NCBI RefSeq assembly: GCF_030271535.1
Contig: NZ_JASCXJ010000004.1
Coordinates: 248,001 to 312,000 of the forward strand
Origin: Nocardiopsis sp. ATB16-24
Lineage (GTDB): Bacteria > Actinomycetota > Actinomycetes > Streptosporangiales > Streptosporangiaceae
DNA: 64,000 nt
Direction of reading: 5' to 3'
The position numbers and the translations under genes are program-made. Shown one piece after another: positions 1 to 8,583 of this stretch. The notes under the pieces are model-generated. The model did no database searches and was not told the origin of the DNA. It saw only the letters and a list, made by a program, of their open reading frames with translations. Every line of letters starts with the position of its first letter. Position 1 is the first letter of the stretch.

Positions 1-646
1 CGCGGGCAAACAGATCATCATCGTCATGCCAGACGGAGGACCCTGTGGGTGGTACAGCAACCCGGTCAGCACCAACGTCGGCCCCCGCAACTGGGAGAAC
101 TTCCACCTGAACCAGCTCATCCCCTGGGTCGATGCCAACTTCCGGACGTACGCCGAGTTCGACGGCCGCGCCGTGTCCGGCTTCTCCATGGGCGGTTTCG
201 GCGCGCTCAAGTACACGGCCAAGTACTACGGCCACTTCGCCTCGGTGAGCTCCCACTCGGGGCCGGCCAGCATACGCCGCAACTTCGGCGCGGTCACCCA
301 CTGGGCCAACGCCACCTCCGCGCTCTTCGAGCTCGGCGGCGGCACGGTCTACGGCGTGCCGTGGGCCGAGGCTCGGGTGAGCGCCGACAACCCGGTGGAG
401 AACATCGAGCGTTACCGCGGCAAGCGCATCTTCATGGTGGCGGGCAGGAGTCCCGACCCGATCAACTGGTTCGACAGCATCAACGAGGGAGAGGTGCTCG
501 CCGGCCAGCGCGAGTTCCGCGCCGCCCTGGACCACGCCGGCATCCCCTACGAGGCGCACGAGCCCGAAGGCGGCCACTTCGTCCGCCACGACCTCTTCCT
601 GCGCGACCTCGACGGCATCATCGGCCGTCTGCGCTCGGCCGGATAG
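1..646 (+). CDS. Esterase-family alpha/beta hydrolase, 5' end outside the window
   Basis: C-terminal part of an esterase of the PF00756 family (esterase D / mycolyltransferase-like). The reading frame is open from base 2, eight codons before the first ATG at 26, so the true start lies upstream. The nucleophile elbow is visible as G-F-S-M-G-G (around base 178), and a catalytic histidine candidate sits in GGHF near the C-terminus. Members hydrolyse ester bonds of small substrates or transfer acyl groups, and many actinobacterial ones are secreted. The substrate cannot be told from sequence, and the signal peptide, if any, is not in the window. A strong hairpin terminator follows the stop codon. 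Confidence 0.85.
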   Translation, partial: AGKQIIIVMPDGGPCGWYSNPVSTNVGPRNWENFHLNQLIPWVDANFRTYAEFDGRAVSGFSMGGFGALKYTAKYYGHFASVSSHSGPASIRRNFGAVTHWANATSALFELGGGTVYGVPWAEARVSADNPVENIERYRGKRIFMVAGRSPDPINWFDSINEGEVLAGQREFRAALDHAGIPYEAHEPEGGHFVRHDLFLRDLDGIIGRLRSAG

Positions 647-691
647 AGGCGTCCGTGTAAGGCCTTGCGCGCGGAAGGGTTTCCGTGGCGC

Positions 692-726
692 ACCCGGCCG
701 GGCCCGTTGCGAGGGCCCGGCCGGGT
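692..726. terminator. Intrinsic terminator between convergent genes
   Basis: A perfect 14-bp GC-rich inverted repeat (692-705 and 713-726) with a 7-nt loop lies between the esterase end and the convergent lipoprotein gene. It can serve both strands. There is little U tract, as is usual in high-GC actinobacteria. Confidence 0.75.
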
Positions 727-856
727 CTTGTCCCGTGATCACTGCCGTCGACAGGCATCGCGCCTACGGCTCCGTCCGAGCGACCCCAGGTGGTGCCGAC
801 AGCGTCAGGAGGACAGGACCCACGTCTCCGGGAGGTTCTCAGGGGCGGGCCACACG

Positions 857-1417
857 TCAGGCGGTGTCCCTGCTGAGGGAGTCCTCGTTCACCAGGACGA
901 ATCCGCCTTCCGGCAGACACGCCCGCGGCAGGTCGATCTCCTGTCCACCATCGGGAAGGTCCCAGGGCGCACCACCCGCGGTGAAGGTGTCCCCGCTGAC
1001 GATGGGACCGACCGAGGCGACGGTGACCCCGACCATGCCGCCCTCGTTCAGCGGTGAGACCTCCTTGGGCCACAGTGGAGCCATCGTCATGACGCCCTCT
1101 TCGGCGTCCTCGTCACCGGAGTGGGCCACAAGGCAGCCCTCGTCCGGCAGGTACTCCAGTTCCAGGGTCAGTGCCATGTCCGGCCCCGCGGAGAAATCGT
1201 GGACGATGATGCGGGGATCCTCCCCGACGACGGCGACCTCGCCGGTCCCCGGGCCGGGCACGGAGCACGCGGTGGTGGCGGCGCCCACCGCGACCGCCAT
1301 GAGCGTCGTGGCCGCTGTCCTCCTTCGTGCTCTCCTGACGAGCGCCGCACACGTCGGCCCCCGAACCGTGGTCGGGAGGATGTGGTGAGAGGTCGGAGCG
1401 GATTCCTGGGGTGACAT
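857..1417 (-). CDS. Small predicted lipoprotein, function unknown
   Basis: About 186 residues. I chose the ATG at 1417 because the frame upstream to 1807 is low-complexity and runs antisense through a repeat. The N-terminus has an Arg-rich stretch, a hydrophobic stretch (LMAVAVGAA) and a Cys (TTAC-SVPG) that resembles a lipobox, though not a perfect one. The mature part is acidic, likely extracytoplasmic, and has two cysteines. No family was recognised. It converges on the esterase across a shared terminator and is divergent from the HelD-like gene, with a repeat element between them. Confidence 0.6.
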   Translation of the reverse strand: MSPQESAPTSHHILPTTVRGPTCAALVRRARRRTAATTLMAVAVGAATTACSVPGPGTGEVAVVGEDPRIIVHDFSAGPDMALTLELEYLPDEGCLVAHSGDEDAEEGVMTMAPLWPKEVSPLNEGGMVGVTVASVGPIVSGDTFTAGGAPWDLPDGGQEIDLPRACLPEGGFVLVNEDSLSRDTA

Positions 1418-1533
1418 CGGATGAAGACCTCGCTTGTGTCGTGGGGGACGTGGTGATGTCTGCGCTCCCGAAGGTGGGGGAGCGGACGAGGACGACGATG
1501 CCTCCTCTGAAGAACCGACGCCCGCACACGGCC

Positions 1534-1652
1534 ATGTGGTTCCGGCCGGGGGAAAAGTGGGGCCACGGTGACCGAAGAGATCTCCCAGGCGGGCGAGACC
1601 CTCTCTTGTGGTCAAGAAAGCGGCTGATGGTGACCGCAGGAGGGGGTCTCGC
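1534..1652. repeat. Intergenic repeat with long hairpin, copy 1
   Basis: Arms starting GCGAGACC (1593) and ending GGTCTCGC (1652) pair over roughly 20 bp, with an inner GTGGTC/GACCGC pairing around a loop of about 17 nt. Closely similar hairpins occur at 5745-5803 and 17438-17494. The preceding stretch, from about 1534 (CCATGTGGTTCCG), resembles 8281 onward. It looks like a dispersed non-coding palindromic element; terminator function is possible but unproved. Confidence 0.7.
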
Positions 1653-1681
1653 CAGGAACACTTATCATGGTTGGCAATATT

Positions 1682-1704
1682 CACACTCGACATGCTGTAG
1701 TGTG
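1682..1704. promoter_or_regulatory. Possible operator upstream of the HelD-like gene
   Basis: CACACT and AGTGTG form a perfect dyad with an 11-bp spacer, 127 bp upstream of the HelD-like start. A TANNNT-type hexamer (TAGTGT) overlaps the right arm, but no well-spaced -35 is evident. Candidate regulatory palindrome only. Confidence 0.3.
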
Positions 1705-1830
1705 GACAAGGAATCCTGTGATCAGTGGACGCACGTGACACCACCGGCGTGTTCCCTGGTCCTCGACCCCGCACGGCGCCGACCCCCAGTGGCGCCGCAC
1801 GGCGCATCTTCCTCGCCGAAGGAGGCCAGC

Positions 1831-4800
1831 ATGGGGAGTACGGCCCGAGCGCGGATCATCGAACAAGAGCAGGCATCGGTGGATCGGGCCCACCGATGCC
1901 TGGAGAGGCAACGCGCGCAGACCGAACGGCTCGCCGAGTCGAACGCCGCGGCCAGTGCCAAGGACGGAGTGGCTCAGCACACGGAGTTCACCCGCTGGGC
2001 GGAACAGTATCGGCTCGACGGCCGCCAACTCGTCGTCCAACGGGTCGATCTGAGCGAGAAGGGCGAGGCCGAGACCTTCTACATCGGACGCAAGACCGTG
2101 CGCGACGAGAACGGGGACGTCTTCGTCGTCAAGTGGACCAACCCCGCGGCCGTGCGCTGGCGGCGCGAACGTGGAAGCGACCAGGGCGTGGTGACCTTGC
2201 GCCGACGCCTGCGTTGCCGCGGGGAACGGGTGGTCGACTACCACGACGAACTCGTCCGCGACGTCGGTGGCGCGGCCGACGGCAGGCCTTCTCCCGCACG
2301 AGTGGCCGCCATCGTCAAGGCCCGGAGGGAACAGGAATCGGGCATGCCCGAGGACCCCTTCCTCCACGAGGAGCTCGACCGCTCTCGCGACGGACTGATG
2401 CGCGACATCGTCGAGACCATCCACCGCGACCAACTCGACCTGGTCTGCCACGACAGGCCGGGCGCACTGGTGGTTCAGGGTGGACCCGGTACGGGCAAGA
2501 CCGCCATCGGCCTCCACCGCGTCACCTGGCTACTGGACAACGACCACTTCACGCCGCAGCACATGCTCGTCGTCGGACCCACCAGGCACTTTCTCGACTA
2601 CGTCAGCGAAGTGCTGCCCTCCCTGGGCACCCGCGGCGTGAGCTCGCTGCGCGTGGACGACCTGTGTCCGGGACGGATCGGCGGCCACGACACCACCGAA
2701 CAGGATCGGATCAAGTCCGACATCCGCATGGCGCAGGTCCTGCGCCGGGCCGTCCACGACACGGTGAACGAGGGAGCCTGGACCAAGTTCCTCGACCAGG
2801 GTCGGCTCGTGGTCCGGATCGATGGGGACACCCTGGCCGCGGACACCTCTCAGGTCCAGCGGTTCTTCGAGCAGGCGCGGGACCTGGACGAGCCCTTGGA
2901 CGTCCGCCGCGAGCGCTTCACCGACCTGCTCGCCGACCACATGATCGACCAGCTCCCTTACCGCCCTCGCGGACAAGGCCGGATACTGCGTCAGCGCATC
3001 ACGGCCTCGCTGGCGGGCCCCGTCAACGCCACCTGGCCCAAGATCTCCGAGAGCCGCCTGTACCGCCGCCTCCTGGACGACACCGAACTGCTGGCCCGGG
3101 TGTCCGAAGGCCTTCTCACCGACCGCGAGCGCTCGGCCCTGCACCGACGTGCGGTCGGACCGGCCAGTCAGGAGTCCTGGACCCGCGCGGACCTACCCTG
3201 CCTGGAAGAGCTACGCATCCTGCTCAGCGGGCAGACCCCCGAACGCTATCGACACATCGTCGTCGACGAAGCGCAGAACCTCACCCCCATGCAGTTGCGC
3301 GCCCTGGCCCGTCGCTGCCCGAACGGCTCCTTCACCCTCCTGGGCGACCTGGCGCAGTCCACCGGAGCACACCGCTATCCGGACTGGTCGACACTGACCG
3401 AACACCTGGACCTGCCCAACGGTTGGGAACAGCAGGAACTCACCCTCGGATACCGGATTCCCAGCCAGGTGATGCACACCGCCGTCCCCGCCGCCGTGGC
3501 CGCCTCCGACCTGACGACCTTCCCCACCACCCTTCGCGCACCCCGGGACGGGGAAGTGACCATGACCCGGGTGGGGCGGGAGGACCTGGTCGATCGTGTA
3601 CGAAGGCGCGTACACGAGCTGTCGGCCCAGGCGCGAGAGCGTTCCGTGGCCGTCATCGTCGACGACGCCTCTCCCCACCGGGAAACGATCGCCCGCGCAT
3701 TGGACGCCGACCCCACGCTCACCGGTGACCACGTCCGTGTCCTCGGCGCGTCCGCCGTCAGCGGTCTGGAGTTCGACCACGTGGTGCTGGTGGAACCTCG
3801 CCAGATCACCCGCTCAGGGCCCGGAGGGCACGGGCGGCTCTACGTGGCGCTGACCCGATGCACCCAGACACTGTCGGTCCTGTACGCCGAGACGCTGCCC
3901 GAGAGCCTGTTCGACCCCGACGCCCCGGACGGATACGGAGAACGGGCCTGCACACGTCACCACGCCGACGGCAGGCGGTGCGGCAACCGCACGAACTCCC
4001 TGGACGGATGGTGCGGGGAACCGGGATGCGACGGCTATCGCACCGAACGGCCCCCGCTTCCGCAACCGTCGTCCTCCGCCTTGGAGACGCCCCCCGGAGC
4101 GGACACCACCGCCCGTCTGGAGGAAGGCGTGCGAGCGGAGCAGATCACCGTCGACGCCTCGGCACGTGCCCGCTTCGCGGTCCTGCACAGGGCGGACGCG
4201 TGGGACGCCCAAGCCGAGATCCGCGCCATGCTCACGGACTTCCTCGCCCAAGGACGTCAGACACGGCGCGTGGACGGCCTCTGGTGTGTGGACCAGGAGG
4301 GTTACCGGCTGACCCTGGACCGCGCAGCGACTCGCGTGCTCGACTACCACACCGTGCACGCCGAACGCAGTTGGCTTCAACACCAGGCCGGGGTCGCCCC
4401 AAGGGCCTCCTCAGGCGCCCGCGCGAGAATCACCGACGAGGGAACGGAAGAACAGCGGATGAGCGCGCACACCCCACCGGTTCCAGCACAAGGCGGTCCT
4501 CAAGACCCCGCCGCCGAACACCTGGCGTCGTTCCTGTCCGAGATCGAACAGCGAAGAGAGCCGCACGACCAGAGCGCGGCCGGTTTCCTGCGCCACAGTC
4601 TCATGGCGGACCTGTACAAGGCGGGATTCCTCCCGATCGAACCGGAGGGTGGCGACGTGCTCCGCGTCTCGACCGACGGGTCGGTGCTGTACCGGATCCT
4701 GCCCGACGCGGACACCGGTTACGGGCGCTTGCGCGAAGCCGCGACGGAGGCGTTGGAGAGGCGTTGGTCCCAGGGCCTGGACGCCGACCGGGTGTGTCTG

Positions 4801-4938
4801 GTCCTGTCGGCCGCCCCGAAGGAGGAATGGGCGGCCGCGGCGCTCGCCGGGGCCCTCGGGGTGGCGGTCATCTGGCCGGAGGAGGGCACCTGGCGGGGTG
4901 ATGCCCTCGGCTCTCTTCAGGGGAGCGCGGCCGGCTGA
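1831..4938 (+). CDS. HelD-like SF1 ATPase with zinc-binding cluster and long C-terminal extension
   Basis: 1035 residues from ATG 1831, preceded by GAAGGAGG at good spacing; the frame is open further upstream but that part is repeat sequence. The N-terminal region (about 1-120) is Gln/Arg/Glu-rich and coil-like, followed by the 'FYIGRKTV..VVKWTNPAA' stretch characteristic of HelD/HelR proteins. Walker A is GGPGTGKT near residue 217 and Walker B is VVDEAQN near 478. HelD proteins remodel or recycle stalled RNA polymerase, and actinobacterial HelR can confer rifampicin tolerance. Unusually, the helicase core is followed near residues 707-735 by four Cys/His-type ligands (C-x3-H..C..C..C) and then some 300 more residues; typical HelD is about 700-750. 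It stands alone in its transcription unit. A phage-defence role is possible from context only. Confidence 0.75.
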   Translation: MGSTARARIIEQEQASVDRAHRCLERQRAQTERLAESNAAASAKDGVAQHTEFTRWAEQYRLDGRQLVVQRVDLSEKGEAETFYIGRKTVRDENGDVFVVKWTNPAAVRWRRERGSDQGVVTLRRRLRCRGERVVDYHDELVRDVGGAADGRPSPARVAAIVKARREQESGMPEDPFLHEELDRSRDGLMRDIVETIHRDQLDLVCHDRPGALVVQGGPGTGKTAIGLHRVTWLLDNDHFTPQHMLVVGPTRHFLDYVSEVLPSLGTRGVSSLRVDDLCPGRIGGHDTTEQDRIKSDIRMAQVLRRAVHDTVNEGAWTKFLDQGRLVVRIDGDTLAADTSQVQRFFEQARDLDEPLDVRRERFTDLLADHMIDQLPYRPRGQGRILRQRITASLAGPVNATWPKISESRLYRRLLDDTELLARVSEGLLTDRERSALHRRAVGPASQESWTRADLPCLEELRILLSGQTPERYRHIVVDEAQNLTPMQLRALARRCPNGSFTLLGDLAQSTGAHRYPDWSTLTEHLDLPNGWEQQELTLGYRIPSQVMHTAVPAAVAASDLTTFPTTLRAPRDGEVTMTRVGREDLVDRVRRRVHELSAQARERSVAVIVDDASPHRETIARALDADPTLTGDHVRVLGASAVSGLEFDHVVLVEPRQITRSGPGGHGRLYVALTRCTQTLSVLYAETLPESLFDPDAPDGYGERACTRHHADGRRCGNRTNSLDGWCGEPGCDGYRTERPPLPQPSSSALETPPGADTTARLEEGVRAEQITVDASARARFAVLHRADAWDAQAEIRAMLTDFLAQGRQTRRVDGLWCVDQEGYRLTLDRAATRVLDYHTVHAERSWLQHQAGVAPRASSGARARITDEGTEEQRMSAHTPPVPAQGGPQDPAAEHLASFLSEIEQRREPHDQSAAGFLRHSLMADLYKAGFLPIEPEGGDVLRVSTDGSVLYRILPDADTGYGRLREAATEALERRWSQGLDADRVCLVLSAAPKEEWAAAALAGALGVAVIWPEEGTWRGDALGSLQGSAAG

Positions 4939-5075
4939 GACCGGGTAACGACATGTACGCCCTTTCGCCGTGCTCGAAGCGATGCCGTTTCGAGACGTGA
5001 TCCGGATACCGTTTCCTTTCCCTTTCTCCGGATCTTCGAAGACCTGACAGATCTCTTGGAAAGAGTGGTCCGCTG

Positions 5076-5657
5076 TTGTCCGTCGTTCTCGGTGAAGGCC
5101 TCACCCTCGCCCCTCCCGCTCGGGCCGTGCGGGTGGAAGGCCAAACCTCTCAGAAAAAACTTTCGGCAGGGTCGGCCCATGACTGGACCCTCGGTATCGA
5201 GGGTCACGCGAGTCTCACCATCAGAGACACCCACTGGGAAAACGGGGAACGAGATCTACGCCCCATGATGCCGGAACCCGGATCCGCCGATATCCCGCTC
5301 GCTCTTGCTCTCCTGCACGGAAAGCGCCGTGCCGGAATCTACAAGGTCTCTCATCGGCAGGAGCTTTCCTGGATGACCGTGGACACCGTCCGGCCGGGAA
5401 AGGACGAGTGGCCGTCACGGACCTCGCCGTCGCTGGAGGGTCTCCACGAGATCTGCGGCAAGGAACGTGTCGAAGCCGCGATCGCCCAAGGGATCGTTTC
5501 CCTTGGGACCAAAGCGGAACTCCTGGGTGCTGAGGACAACGACCGCACCAAGAACGGACTTCGGGCGCTGTTCGACCCGAATCGTCATGTGGCTCCCGTC
5601 GCGCTGTACGCCGTCACCCGCGTGGTACCGACATTGAGGCACGTCCATTGGTTGTGA
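5076..5657 (+). CDS. Hypothetical protein
   Basis: A 193-codon frame with GC-rich third positions and hence probably coding. The start is uncertain: TTG 5076 has a GGAAAGAG some 12 nt upstream, while ATG 5265 (MMPEPG) would give a shorter product of about 130 residues with no good ribosome binding site. The sequence is mixed alpha/beta in appearance, with no membrane segment and no motif I recognise. It ends just before hairpin copy 2. Confidence 0.4.
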   Translation: MSVVLGEGLTLAPPARAVRVEGQTSQKKLSAGSAHDWTLGIEGHASLTIRDTHWENGERDLRPMMPEPGSADIPLALALLHGKRRAGIYKVSHRQELSWMTVDTVRPGKDEWPSRTSPSLEGLHEICGKERVEAAIAQGIVSLGTKAELLGAEDNDRTKNGLRALFDPNRHVAPVALYAVTRVVPTLRHVHWL

Positions 5658-5744
5658 GCGGCAGAGCCTTCGTGCTGCGGTGAACCGAGTCGACCGCCGG
5701 GTCGGCCATGACACCGGCGGTCGGGACAGGACCTCCCGAGCAGA

Positions 5745-5803
5745 CGAGACCCCCTCCTATGGTCGAAAAAGCGGTCGACGGTGACCGTAGGTAGGGGGTC
5801 TCG
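5745..5803. repeat. Intergenic long hairpin, copy 2
   Basis: CGAGACCCCCT...GGTC pairs with GACC...AGGGGGTCTCG over about 20 bp, leaving a loop with an A-rich segment (GAAAAAGCGG). Same family as 1593-1652 and 17438-17494. Here it lies between convergent genes, a position compatible with a bidirectional terminator. Confidence 0.75.
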
Positions 5804-5868
5804 CCGGGGAGTACCCGGCCGATTGGCGCATCGGAGACGGGACCCGGTCCTGGTCGGCCGCGTGCTGG

Positions 5869-7950
5869 TCAGCCCTGGTTGCGCGCCTTGTGGGCCGCCC
5901 GCCGAGCCGCCTTGGCGACCTTCTTGTCCGGGTGCAGCCGTCCTAGGGCCTCCAGGGCCGGCAGGGTCGCGGGATGACCGGTCTTCCACAGCCGGTCGGT
6001 GCTGTCGAGCACGAGCCGTCCGATGCGGCCCGCGCCTTCGTCGGCGTCGAGCGTGAGCAGGAACGAGAGGTGCTCGTCTCCGCCCAGTTCCAGCGGCCCG
6101 GCAACCATATCGATGGCCAGCCAGGGGCCGTACTCGGTGAGCAGCCGCCCGTGCTCCTCCTCCGAGAGCGACCTGGAGGAGAGCAGCACACCGGCGGCCA
6201 GGCCGGCCACCTCGGGGCGGTCCGAGCCGAGCAGCACACGCAGTTCCGGCAGTGCCTGCTCGCCCACCTCGTGCAGGATCGCCGTGCCGACGGCACGCCG
6301 CACGGCACCGGTCCCGGTGGGCGAGGAGGCGACCTCGACGACCTCCCTGACCGCTTCGCTCGCCGTGCGCCCGGCCAGCCACGGTGTGATCTCGGCGAGG
6401 TGGTTCTCGGCAGGCGTCACCGCCAGCGCGTCGAGGAGTTCGGCGGCGTCGACACCGGCCAGGTGTCCGCTGAGCGGAGCCGGCACACCTTCCCCGAGCA
6501 GGGTCTGGCGGACCCCGTACCGGCCCAGCGGGGTGAGGGCGACCGAACAGTCGATGTCCGCCCCCAACCGGTCGAGGTCGAGGTCCAGCCCGAACAGGAG
6601 CCGCGCCCCGAAGCGGTCATCCCGATATTTCGCGGAGACCTCCTCGGGGGTGTTGTCCACCAGGTGGACACCACCAGTCCCCGCCAGGCGGTATAGGACC
6701 CGGTAAAGGGCCGCGGTGAGGTATCCGCGAAACTGTGCGGACTCCTCGGGGACCGAGGCGCTCACAAAGGTGACGTGGTCGAGCAGTGCCGACACCAGGT
6801 CCTCCAGGGAGGGCTCGGTGTCGTCGGGCACCTCATAGAGCATGCGCAGGGCCGGTGGGAGCAGGTCCGATTCAAGGCGGCCCAAACCGGACGTCCCACC
6901 TTCGAGCGAGTCGTCGTTGACCGCGTCATCGAACAGTTCCGTCCACAACTCCAGGATCCTCGTCGGCGCCGGCCCCTCGACGACATCAGGAGCGAGGCGC
7001 GCTCCGCCGGGACCGACCTCGATCAGCCCCAGGCCCACGGCCGAGTTCCACAGGGGGAGGAAGCCCGGCAGATCCCGGGCGGCACGGAGCCGCCTCAACC
7101 TCTCGGCCCGTTCGGCGGCCTTCTTTCCGGAGGCGGGCGGTAGCAGGCCGAGTTCCTCGACCGCGATGCGCACGTCGGCGGGGCGGGGCACCCGTGTCCC
7201 GGTCAGCTTCCTCCCCGGCCCGAACCACCGGGCCAACCGCAGCAGGTCGCGCAGCGGCGCGGTCTCCACGGCCGTGCGCGCCAGCTCCTCCTCCGGGGGC
7301 AGTGACACCGGGCGGGCCGGGGTGAGGGATTCTTCCGGAGGGGCGGGCTTCTCCTCCCAGGGCAGCGGCCCGAACACCTTCCTCAGACGCCGCCGCTCTT
7401 CCTCCAAGTCGAGGTTGTCGGGGCCGAGAAGCTTCACCCAGGACCGCTCCTCCTCAGCGCCCCCGAAGTACCCGCCGGTGATCTCCTCCGGGTGGTCGCG
7501 CAGGCGGCGCAGGTGCTCGAACCCCGCTACGCCCCCGCAGCCCTCGGGAGGAGGGCAGCCGTGACCGTCCGAAAGCCGGGGGTAGACGGCGCCGGGCTCG
7601 GCGTCGAAGATCTCCTCCACGGTGAGTGTGTGGGACCAGTCGTCGCCGAAGTCGTAGGTGTAGGTACCAGTGGCGTTCCTGCGGCGTAGGACGTCGCCGA
7701 TCCTGGTCCCGTGCTCGTCGTGGTCGGGAGGGCCGAGGCCGAGCCCCTCGTTCTCGCTGTACCGCCGTCCGGAGAACTCGAAGGAGTGCAGGTGCGCGTC
7801 CTCCCACCCCATCACGGCCTGGATGAGCGTGTGCAGATCGCCCAACCGGGTGACGGCGGGCACCTCGACCCGGCGCCAGACCTGTGGCCGGGTGCCTTCC
7901 AAAGCGATCCTGATCCGGTGGGCCCGGTGTGCCAGACCTCGGGGTGCCAT
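5869..7950 (-). CDS. Plasmid pRiA4b ORF-3 family protein with long C-terminal region
   Basis: 693 residues. The first ~180 match the pRiA4b ORF-3 (PF07929) family: 'RIALEGTRPQVWRRVEVP', a conserved L-x-x-L-H-x-x-I-Q core, 'YDFGDDWSHT' and a downstream PP-x-x-C-G-G. The family is of unknown biochemical function and common in actinobacteria. The remaining 500 residues are Leu- and Glu-rich and predicted helical; the last ~150 (rich in R/A/L/E) resemble HEAT-like repeats seen in longer members. Start ATG 7950 is followed directly by family-conserved sequence. No operon partner; hairpin copy 2 lies at its 3' end. Confidence 0.8.
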   Translation of the reverse strand: MAPRGLAHRAHRIRIALEGTRPQVWRRVEVPAVTRLGDLHTLIQAVMGWEDAHLHSFEFSGRRYSENEGLGLGPPDHDEHGTRIGDVLRRRNATGTYTYDFGDDWSHTLTVEEIFDAEPGAVYPRLSDGHGCPPPEGCGGVAGFEHLRRLRDHPEEITGGYFGGAEEERSWVKLLGPDNLDLEEERRRLRKVFGPLPWEEKPAPPEESLTPARPVSLPPEEELARTAVETAPLRDLLRLARWFGPGRKLTGTRVPRPADVRIAVEELGLLPPASGKKAAERAERLRRLRAARDLPGFLPLWNSAVGLGLIEVGPGGARLAPDVVEGPAPTRILELWTELFDDAVNDDSLEGGTSGLGRLESDLLPPALRMLYEVPDDTEPSLEDLVSALLDHVTFVSASVPEESAQFRGYLTAALYRVLYRLAGTGGVHLVDNTPEEVSAKYRDDRFGARLLFGLDLDLDRLGADIDCSVALTPLGRYGVRQTLLGEGVPAPLSGHLAGVDAAELLDALAVTPAENHLAEITPWLAGRTASEAVREVVEVASSPTGTGAVRRAVGTAILHEVGEQALPELRVLLGSDRPEVAGLAAGVLLSSRSLSEEEHGRLLTEYGPWLAIDMVAGPLELGGDEHLSFLLTLDADEGAGRIGRLVLDSTDRLWKTGHPATLPALEALGRLHPDKKVAKAARRAAHKARNQG

Positions 7951-8583
7951 CTTCGTTCCCTGCTTCCCGTCGTGGTGTGCGCACTCACTTCCTATCGCCT
8001 GGGGGTGTTGCGGGGGACCGTTTCGCTCAGATCAGCGGCTTCGAGAGAAGCGTAGGGGTCGCGCGCTTTTCTCTGTGATCTTGTACTTGCACTCACCGGT
8101 TGGCAGCACTCCGCCGACAGTGATCACAAGGACAAGATCGGCGTCGATGAAACCGGAGTGTGGACTGCTCTTTCCGGATTGTCGGACGGTCTCCTTACCG
8201 ATGGAGCCCTCGCTCCTGAGGAGCGAGGATCACGTTGGCGTCGGAACCGTGGACAGGGAAGGTGTGGTCGCCCATGTGCAGCCATGTGGTTCCGTCCGTG
8301 GAAACGTGTGGCTGTGGTGAACAAGGCACCCGCTGGAGCAGGTGAGACCTTCTCCCACCCTCGATTCCGTCCACAGGAGAGAGTCTTATCGAGAAGCATC
8401 GCCGTCTGGACCAGGGGCAAGCGGGGCCGGCCCCTGGCTCCTGTCGATCGCGCCTTGGTTCCTTCGCTCCGCAGGGGCACCCGTGTATGCCGACCGTCCC
8501 CGAAGGCATGGAGGGGTCGCCAACGGGCGCTCACGACGCTGCGAGCGTTGTGGGCCTCCGTCTCCCGGCCCGCGCGAAGACTT
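7951..8583. repeat. Gene-free interval holding a diverged copy of the intergenic repeat
   Basis: No supportable gene in this 630-bp interval. From about 8260 to 8310 it resembles 1515-1562 (shared CCATGTGGTTCCG, then CCG-GG-AAA). A weaker hairpin at 8344-8387 (AGACCTTCTCC against GGAGAGAGTCT) sits where copy 1 has its strong one. A second short dyad at 8211-8226 (TCGCTCCT/AGGAGCGA) is also present. Confidence 0.5.

Noticed and set aside
1418-1807. N-terminal extension of the small lipoprotein
   Set aside because: It passes through the hairpin repeat and would bury the signal peptide some 150 residues inside.
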